A stretch of DNA of 64,000 bases from Gaiellasilicea sp963784895 (GTDB taxonomy: Bacteria > Actinomycetota > Thermoleophilia > Gaiellales > Gaiellaceae), in NCBI GenBank assembly GCA_963784895.1, contig CAWATM010000013.1:94500-158499 (forward strand), given 5' to 3'. Below, piece by piece: positions 54,269 through 64,000 of the stretch. The position numbers were made by a program, and so were the translations under genes. The notes under the pieces are model-generated. The model saw only the letters and a program-made list of their open reading frames with translations, was not told where the DNA came from and searched no databases. Each line of letters opens with the position of its first letter. The first letter of the stretch is position 1.

Positions 54269-54694
54269 ATGGCGAAGAAAGTTCTGACACTGATCAAGCT
54301 GCAGATCCCGGGCGGGCAGGCGAACCCTGCGCCGCCGGTCGGCCCTGCTCTCGGCCAGCACGGGGTCAACATCATGGAGTTCTGCAAGGCCTTCAACGCG
54401 CAGACGGCGCAGGAGAACGGCCGGATCACCCCGGTCGAGATCACGGTCTTCGAGGACCGCTCCTTCACCTTCATCACGAAGACGCCGCCGGCGGCGGTGC
54501 TGATCAAGGAGGCGCTCGGGCTCGAGAAGGGCTCGTCGGAGCCGAACCGGAACAAGGTCGGCACGATCACGCAGGCGCAGCTGCGCTCGATCGCCGAGAT
54601 CAAGCTGCAGGATCTGAACGCTCGCGACGTCGACCAGGCGATGCTCGTGATCGCCGGCACAGCCCGAAGCATGGGCGTGGAGGTTCAGCGGTGA
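54269..54694 (+). CDS. rplK: 50S ribosomal protein L11
   Basis: 141 residues, standard length. It has LIKLQIPGGQANPAPPVGPALGQHGVNIMEFCKAFN, PVEITVFEDRSFTFITKTPPAA, and the RNA-binding C-terminal domain with KVGTITQAQLRSIAEIKLQDLNA. It forms the GTPase-associated centre with 23S rRNA. The stop overlaps the rplA GTG start. Confidence 0.98.
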   Translation: MAKKVLTLIKLQIPGGQANPAPPVGPALGQHGVNIMEFCKAFNAQTAQENGRITPVEITVFEDRSFTFITKTPPAAVLIKEALGLEKGSSEPNRNKVGTITQAQLRSIAEIKLQDLNARDVDQAMLVIAGTARSMGVEVQR

Positions 54695-55428
54695 GCGCGC
54701 ACGGCAAGCGCTACACGGAGGCGCGCTCCCAGATCGAGCGCGAGAACCTCTACTCGCCGGCCGAGGCGGTCGTACTGCTGAAGGGGCTCCCAGACGCGAA
54801 GTTCGACGAGACGGTCGAGGCACACTTCCGCCTGGGCCTGAACGTCCGTCACGCCGACCAGCAGCTCCGCGGCACGCTGATGCTCCCGCACGGGACCGGC
54901 AAGACCGTCCGCGTCGCCGTCTTCGCCGAGGGCGACAAGGCGCGCGAGGCCGAGGAGGCCGGAGCAGACGTCGTCGGCGCCGCCGACCTCGCCGCGAAGA
55001 TCGAGGCGGGCTTCACCGACTTCGACGTTGCGATCGCGACGCCGGATCAGATGGGCAACGTCGGCAAGCTCGGCCGGGTGCTCGGCCCGCGTGGGCTGAT
55101 GCCGAACCCGAAGACGGGCACGGTCACGTTCGACGTGGCCAAGGCGGTCACGGACGCGAAGGGCGGCAAGCTGGAATACCGCACCGACCGCGGTGCCAAC
55201 GTGCACGTCTCGATCGGGAAGAAGAGCTTCGACGCGAAGAGCCTGCTCGAGAACTACGCGACCCTGATCGAGGAGATCGTCCGCGCCAAGCCCGCGTCGG
55301 CGAAGGGCCGCTACATCGAGCAGATCACGATCACGACGACGATGGGTCCCGGCGTGCGCGTCGACCCGGCCCGCGTCCGCGGGCTCGTCGAGGAGCTCGA
55401 CGCACAGAAGGAGCCCGTCCCGGCCTAA
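54691..55428 (+). CDS. rplA: 50S ribosomal protein L1
   Basis: 245 residues from GTG overlapping rplK. L1 family stretches include DETVEAHFRLGLNVRHADQQLRGT, LPHGTGKTVRVAVFAEG, ATPDQMGNVGKLGRVLGPRGLMPNPKTGTV and TTTMGPGVRVD. It forms the mobile L1 stalk; in many bacteria it also represses its own operon. An L10 leader structure follows. Confidence 0.98.
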   Translation: MSAHGKRYTEARSQIERENLYSPAEAVVLLKGLPDAKFDETVEAHFRLGLNVRHADQQLRGTLMLPHGTGKTVRVAVFAEGDKAREAEEAGADVVGAADLAAKIEAGFTDFDVAIATPDQMGNVGKLGRVLGPRGLMPNPKTGTVTFDVAKAVTDAKGGKLEYRTDRGANVHVSIGKKSFDAKSLLENYATLIEEIVRAKPASAKGRYIEQITITTTMGPGVRVDPARVRGLVEELDAQKEPVPA

Positions 55429-55435
55429 GTTTTTC

Positions 55436-55560
55436 CGTCCACAGCCCGTCGCCGAAGACAGGAGGCAGCCGGTTCTCGCCGGCGGAGGTCCTCCCGAGGT
55501 GGCGCTTGGAAGGTGCACCCTGCCTCTTCCGAGCCCGCCTCCGTGCGGGCTCGAGCGTTT
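55436..55560 (+). promoter_or_regulatory. Ribosomal protein L10 leader
   Basis: The 146-base gap before rplJ contains the actinobacterial L10 leader pattern: CCGAAGACAGGAGGC, then CCGGTTCTCGCCGG, then GGTCCTCCCGAGGTGGCG. The final hairpin is CGAGCCCGC/GCGGGCTCG (55530-55553). L10(L12)4 binding to this RNA is known to control rplJ-rplL expression in bacteria. Exact boundaries are approximate. Confidence 0.85.
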
Positions 55561-55574
55561 CAAGGAGGTGAGAG

Positions 55575-56225
55575 ATGCAGAAGAGTGAGAAGGAACGAGT
55601 CGTCGCAGAGCTGACCGAGCGGCTGCGGACCTCGGAGACGCTGATCGTGGCCGACTACCGCGGGCTCACGAACGCGGAGATCGACGGCCTGCGCTCGAAG
55701 CTGTTGGAGCACGGCGCGCGCTTCGCAGTCGTCAAGAACACGCTCACCCGCCGCGCGGCCGAGGCCGCGGGGGCGGACGCACTGCTGGCACTGCTCGAGG
55801 GCCCGTCGGCAATCGCGTTCGTCGAGTCCGACGGCGATCCCGCCGCGGTGGCGAAGGCGCTGCGCGAGGCGGCGACGAGCACGAAGGTCCTCGCGATCCG
55901 CGGGGGCGTGCTCGAGGGCGTCGCGCTGTCGGCCGACGAGGTCGAGAGCCTTGCCAAGCTGCCGCCGGCCGACGTGCTGCGCGCGCAGCTCGTGGGAGCG
56001 ATCGTGTCGCCGTTGACCACGGTCGTTGCACTCGTGTCGGCACCGTTGCGCGACCTCGTCGGGCTGATCGACGCCCGGATCGAGCAGCTGCAGGAGCAGG
56101 GGGACGCGAGCGGGAGCCAGCCAGAGACTGCCGCGCGCCGAGGCCGAGCCCGTGACCGAGGAGCCCGCCGCCGAGCCCGAGCCCGAGGCGAGCGCCGAGC
56201 CCGAGACCACCGAAGAGACCACTGA
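55575..56225 (+). CDS. rplJ: 50S ribosomal protein L10, C-terminal tail probably frameshifted
   Basis: Anchors the L7/L12 stalk. The first 185 codons are normal: VAELTERLRTSETLIVADYRGLTNAEI, RFAVVKNTLTRRAAEAAG and the L12-binding helix region ending LIDARIEQLQEQG. The uninterrupted frame then gives an arginine-rich tail, which is out of character. From 56137 the next frame reads an acidic Ala/Pro/Glu tail (AEAEPVTEEPAAEPEPEAS...) to TAG at 56248-56250, two bases before rplL, as in other Actinomycetota. One extra base near 56136 explains this. True protein is probably 224 residues. AAGGAGGTGA precedes the ATG. Confidence 0.9.
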   Translation: MQKSEKERVVAELTERLRTSETLIVADYRGLTNAEIDGLRSKLLEHGARFAVVKNTLTRRAAEAAGADALLALLEGPSAIAFVESDGDPAAVAKALREAATSTKVLAIRGGVLEGVALSADEVESLAKLPPADVLRAQLVGAIVSPLTTVVALVSAPLRDLVGLIDARIEQLQEQGDASGSQPETAARRGRARDRGARRRARARGERRARDHRRDH

Positions 56226-56252
56226 CACTGACACGCAGGAGGAGCAGTAGTA

Positions 56253-56642
56253 ATGGCAACGGATACCGCGAAAGTGCTCGAGACGCTCGGCAAGATGACC
56301 GTGCTCGAGCTCGTCGAGCTGAAGAACAAGATCGAGGAAGAGTGGGGCGTCACCGCCGCAGCTCCGATGGCGGCCGCGGCCCCCGGCGCCGCGGCTGCGG
56401 GCGGCGACGGTGCCGCGGCGGCGGAGGAGAAGACGGCGTTCGACGTCGTCATCACCTCGGCGGGCGACAAGAAGATCCAGGTGATCAAGGTCGTCCGCGC
56501 CGTCACCGGCCTGGGCCTGAAGGAGGCGAAGGACCTCGTCGACGGCGCCCCCGGCACCGTCAAGGAGGGCGTCAACCAGGAGGAGGCCGACTCGATCAAG
56601 GCGCAGCTGGAAGAGGCCGGCGCCGGCGTCGAGCTCAAGTAG
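56253..56642 (+). CDS. rplL: 50S ribosomal protein L7/L12
   Basis: 129 residues. N-terminal dimerisation helices (TVLELVELKNKIEEEWGVTAAAP), an Ala/Gly hinge (about 38-60), and the C-terminal factor-binding domain with KIQVIKVVRAVTGLGLKEAKDLVDGAPGTVKEGV. It recruits translation GTPases. The last 47 bases of the gene, stop included, are duplicated exactly at 56741-56787. Confidence 0.98.
   Translation: MATDTAKVLETLGKMTVLELVELKNKIEEEWGVTAAAPMAAAAPGAAAAGGDGAAAAEEKTAFDVVITSAGDKKIQVIKVVRAVTGLGLKEAKDLVDGAPGTVKEGVNQEEADSIKAQLEEAGAGVELK
56596..56642 (+). repeat. 47-base direct repeat, copy 1 (3' end of rplL)
   Basis: Begins TCAAGGCGCAGCTGGAAGAG and ends GAGCTCAAGTAG, encoding the last 14 residues and the stop of L7/L12. 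It is identical to copy 2, which lies 145 bases downstream. Confidence 0.95.
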
Positions 56643-56670
56643 CAACCGCTTCGCCAGAGGATCGCTTGAT

Positions 56671-56699
56671 CGTGAGGCCGGGCTTTGCCCGGCCTCACG
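56671..56699 (+). terminator. Terminator hairpin after rplL
   Basis: CGTGAGGCCGGGC pairs perfectly with GCCCGGCCTCACG around TTT (13 pairs), 28 bases after the rplL stop. There is no T-run. Its outer arms resemble those of the hairpin at 1-34. It may cause partial termination between the rplJL and rpoBC segments. Confidence 0.75.
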
Positions 56700-56740
56700 C
56701 GCTCCGGCTGATTCCTGAGAAGGAGGGCCATGGGGTGGGG

Positions 56741-56787
56741 TCAAGGCGCAGCTGGAAGAGGCCGGCGCCGGCGTCGAGCTCAAGTAG
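56741..56787 (+). repeat. 47-base direct repeat, copy 2 (rplL 3' remnant)
   Basis: An exact copy of the rplL end, preceded by AAGGAGGGCCATGGGGTGGG. The local ATG at 56730 is in a different phase and would give only a 32-residue arginine-rich peptide, so no gene is called. It lies between two terminator hairpins in the rplL-rpoB gap. Confidence 0.95.
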
Positions 56788-56836
56788 ACGAGCCGTACCT
56801 TCCCGCGGACGATGTCCGTTGTAAGTAGGGGTCACC

Positions 56837-56871
56837 GCCGAGGGCGCTTTTAGCGCCCTCGGCTATTTCTT
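56837..56871 (+). terminator. Intrinsic terminator between rplL and rpoB
   Basis: GCCGAGGGCGCT pairs with AGCGCCCTCGGC around TTT (12 pairs), followed by TATTTCTT. This is the best intrinsic terminator in the window. It implies a promoter for rpoB in the remaining 160-base leader (56872-57030), where no clear consensus promoter was found. The whole 388-base gap holds two hairpins, the repeat copy and this leader. Confidence 0.85.
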
Positions 56872-57030
56872 GGCACGTCTGGTATCCTGAGCGGACATTC
56901 GGCTCCCGCCGCGGCTCAAGCTTGCGGAGAGGGGCCTGCGTTCGCTACCCTTCTGGGTTGCGCCGCAATTCGCCGTTCCGCCCTGCCCACTGAAGAATTC
57001 GCTCGTAGCTATAAGGGAGGCTGTTACCAC

Positions 57031-60687
<3,657 letters not shown>

Positions 60688-60740
60688 TTCCACAAGACCA
60701 GAACCGAACCAACTGCTGAACAGAAAGAGGCGCTGATCAC

Positions 60741-64000
<3,260 letters not shown>

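Noticed and set aside
56730..56828. 32-codon ORF with a good ribosome site over the rplL duplicate
   Set aside because: It reads the duplicated DNA in a different phase, giving an Arg-rich peptide; most likely a by-product of the duplication.
56870..56890. Sigma-54-like TGGCAC followed by GGTATC upstream of rpoB
   Set aside because: Spacing and the -12 element do not fit, and sigma-54 is not expected in Actinomycetota.

Overview
The window is about 64 kb of GC-rich, densely packed chromosome with many GTG and TTG starts and many 1-8 base gene overlaps. Gene content points to Actinomycetota, and the mix suggests a deep lineage such as Thermoleophilia/Gaiellales: rplM-rpsI-glmM-glmS, acpS-nnr-alr, a CsoR-type copper operon, an L10 leader, and a divergent IleS with a GVHT signature. 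That placement is inference from gene order and style, since no 16S gene is present. No transposase, prophage or CRISPR array was seen; this is core chromosome with a few accessory cassettes.

Layout. 1-5300: an MFS transporter coupled to rplM, then rpsI, glmM and glmS. 5367-12849: a formate dehydrogenase module. fdhD, a frameshifted methyltransferase and mobA lie on the plus strand; a NuoE-NuoF fusion, the catalytic subunit and birA lie on the minus strand. The catalytic subunit is interrupted by an in-frame TGA at the selenocysteine position, with a GGUC-loop SECIS-like hairpin behind it. 12904-16911: arfB, a HAD phosphatase, acpS, nnr and alr. 16901-20329: copZ, a His-rich exported protein, copA and csoR, preceded by a perfect CsoR-type operator. 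20410-27633: an SDR, a large secreted subtilase, fabI and an MMPL transporter.

27699-31508 is a minus-strand operon: ECF sigma factor, membrane-anchored propeller (probable anti-sigma role), M14 carboxypeptidase, a peroxiredoxin whose peroxidatic cysteine codon is TGA (a second probable selenoprotein), and a multi-pass membrane protein containing two copies of a short palindrome. 31546-38842 holds small metabolic and envelope genes: a Tat propeller, a lipoprotein, a GCS2 ligase, RidA, a serine hydrolase, an alpha/beta hydrolase, a cNMP-binding protein, a DAG kinase-like protein, DUF2231 and thioredoxin. 38939-47323: ileS, ispH, a 1227-residue multi-GAF histidine kinase and its response regulator. 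47347-52957: a CAP-domain protein, an EamA transporter, an osmoprotectant ABC system with fused permeases, and thymidine kinase. 53112-64000: tRNA-Met(CAU), rpmG, secE, nusG, rplK, rplA, L10 leader, rplJ, rplL, rpoB, and rpoC running off the window end.

The most interesting result is two independent in-frame TGA codons, each exactly at a catalytic Sec/Cys position, with coding continuing in frame on both sides. If this organism uses selenocysteine, conventional annotation would split the formate dehydrogenase and truncate the peroxiredoxin. No selA, selB, selC or selD lies in the window. Two other genes (the methyltransferase near 7292 and the rplJ tail near 56136) look shifted by single-base insertions and may be assembly errors.
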